Below are positions 62,920 through 64,000 of a DNA stretch of 64,000 bases, piece after piece; position 1 is the stretch's first letter, and every line of letters begins with the position of its first letter. The stretch comes from Arthrobacter sp. EPSL27 (GTDB lineage: Bacteria; Actinomycetota; Actinomycetes; Actinomycetales; Micrococcaceae): contig NZ_LNUT01000004.1 of the NCBI RefSeq assembly GCF_001512305.1, forward strand, positions 444,664 to 508,663. Direction: 5' to 3'. The notes beneath the pieces were generated by a model. That model saw nothing but the letters and a program-made list of their open reading frames with translations, did not search any database and had not been told where the DNA came from. A program made the translations under genes and the position numbers.

Positions 62920-64000
62920 TCAGGCGCCCTTGGAGATGACCTCTTTGGTGGAGGTGGTCTCGTCGGGCTTCATCTCGCTGCTGCGGCCGAAGTTCTTGAA
63001 CATCAGGCCGATGATGGATTTCTTGCCCTGGGTCTTGTTGTAGACGTCGAACGCGACGGCGATCAGTAGCACCAGGCCCTTGATGATCTGGGTGAGGTCG
63101 GCGCCGACGCCGAGGAGCTGCAGGCCGTTGTTCAGCACAGCCATGACCAGGCCGCCGACGATCGAGCCGATCACGGTGCCCACGCCGCCGGTCACCGCTG
63201 CGCCGCCGATGAACACGGCCGCGATGGCGTCCAGTTCCCAGCCGACGCCGTCGAACGGGCCCGAGGCGGTGGAGCGGCCGACGAAGATCATGCCGGCCAG
63301 GCCGGCCAGGACGGACATGTTCATCATGACCAGGAAGTTGACCTTCTTGGACTGCACGCCGGAGAGCTCGGCGGCGTGCCGGTTCCCGCCGACGGCGTAG
63401 ATGTGGCGGCCGATCACGGTCTTGGAGGAGATGAAGCCGTAGATGATAACGAGCGCTGCCAGGATCAGGCCGGGGATGGGGAAGGACGTGCCCGGACGGC
63501 CGGTGGCGAACAGGTACGTGGCGTAGAGGATAGCGGCGCAGATCAGGACCAGCTTGGTGATGCTGACCCAGGTCTCGGGGACCTCGGCGCCGAGGGCCTT
63601 GGCGGTGCGGCGGGAGCGGATCTCGCTGAAGATAACGAACGCGACGGCGGCCAGGCCCAGGAGCAGGGTGAGGTTGTTGTAGCCGGTGGTGGGCCCCACC
63701 TCGGGGAGGTAGCCGGAGCCGATCTTCTGGAAGTCGGAGGGCACCGGGATGGTGTTGGACTTGCCCACGTACTGGTTGGCGCCGCGGAAGATCAGCATGC
63801 CGGAGAGCGTCACAATGAACGCCGGAATGCCGATGTAGGCCACCCAGAACCCTTGCCAGGCCCCGATCAGGACGCCCAGCAGCAGCCCCATGAGGATGCC
63901 GAGGTACCACGGGATGCCCCAGTCGCGGATGAAGAGGGCCACGCAGACGCCGACGAACGCCGCCACCGAACCCACGGACAGGTCGATGTGGCCGGCGATG
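62920..64000 (-). CDS. gguB: Sugar ABC transporter permease (GguB/XylH type), N-terminus cut by window edge
   Basis: At least 360 residues; the frame enters from beyond base 64000. About eight membrane segments are visible. Motifs: GHIDLSVGSVAAF, GIPAFIVTLSGMLIFRGANQ, GRHIYAVGGNRHAAELSG and GGAAVTGGVGTVIGSIVGGL, typical of the ribose/xylose permease (BPD_transp_2) family. The C-terminal tail (KSIIGLMFKNFGRSSEMKPD) is soluble. It begins the visible part of an operon with the binding protein, 48 bases downstream; the ATPase is presumably beyond the edge. Confidence 0.92.
   Translation of the reverse strand, partial: IAGHIDLSVGSVAAFVGVCVALFIRDWGIPWYLGILMGLLLGVLIGAWQGFWVAYIGIPAFIVTLSGMLIFRGANQYVGKSNTIPVPSDFQKIGSGYLPEVGPTTGYNNLTLLLGLAAVAFVIFSEIRSRRTAKALGAEVPETWVSITKLVLICAAILYATYLFATGRPGTSFPIPGLILAALVIIYGFISSKTVIGRHIYAVGGNRHAAELSGVQSKKVNFLVMMNMSVLAGLAGMIFVGRSTASGPFDGVGWELDAIAAVFIGGAAVTGGVGTVIGSIVGGLVMAVLNNGLQLLGVGADLTQIIKGLVLLIAVAFDVYNKTQGKKSIIGLMFKNFGRSSEMKPDETTSTKEVISKGA

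Overview
The window reads as chromosomal DNA of a high-GC Gram-positive actinobacterium of the Micrococcaceae (Arthrobacter / Pseudarthrobacter type). The grounds are GC-rich codon use with many GTG and a few TTG starts, a seven-iron FdxA ferredoxin, monomeric NADP isocitrate dehydrogenase, an Rpf-type muralytic protein, a PerM-like DUF6350 protein next to purN, a DUF222/HNH protein, and overlapping ATGA/GTGA gene junctions. The genus is an inference; no complete rRNA gene is present to settle it.

Layout. 1-12 kb: a DUF222-HNH gene cut by the left edge, small conserved genes (DUF2071, DUF1622, an SDR, a Pyr_excise-like protein), a lipoprotein phosphoesterase, an Rpf-LysM protein with a long structured leader, a UvrA-like ATPase, and a divergent adenine/adenosine deaminase. 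At 11.76-12.05 kb the tail of an IS30-type transposase abuts a 5S rRNA that lacks its first bases. 12-23 kb: an SDR, three tandem PAS-GGDEF-EAL genes that follow an overlapping mannosyltransferase / UDP-glucose dehydrogenase pair, and an HNH endonuclease.

23.6-40.4 kb is a catabolic island with two facing gene sets. The minus-strand set (MHS transporter, FAD oxidoreductase, class III CoA transferase, crotonase, DHDPS-family lyase, atypical SDR, aldehyde dehydrogenase, ferredoxin) has a separate XRE-cupin regulator upstream whose own promoter overlaps paired direct repeats. The plus-strand set (acyl-CoA synthetase, SDR, ACAD10/11-like dehydrogenase, APH-like kinase, MHS transporter) diverges from a TetR regulator across a palindromic operator. 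In content it matches the levulinate / 4-hydroxy-acid (Lva) pathway of Pseudomonas.

40.4-64 kb: clustered intergenic repeats, a perM-purN ... purH region interrupted by a collagen-like surface protein and an MFS transporter, a secreted trypsin-like protease, icd, a large catalase, a Ser/Thr kinase overlapping an Ala-rich lipoprotein, a hairpin minisatellite, a secreted protein whose gene holds a perfect 44-bp inverted repeat, a Gfo/Idh/MocA oxidoreductase, a MacB-like ABC exporter, and the end of a ChvE-type sugar ABC operon that runs off the right edge.

The most notable items are the Lva-like cassette, a five-copy three-arm intergenic repeat family (84-86 bp), the IS30/5S junction, the diverging PAS-GGDEF-EAL triplet, the 55-bp hairpin minisatellite, and the 44-bp perfect inverted repeat. 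No tRNA gene, CRISPR array or prophage was seen.
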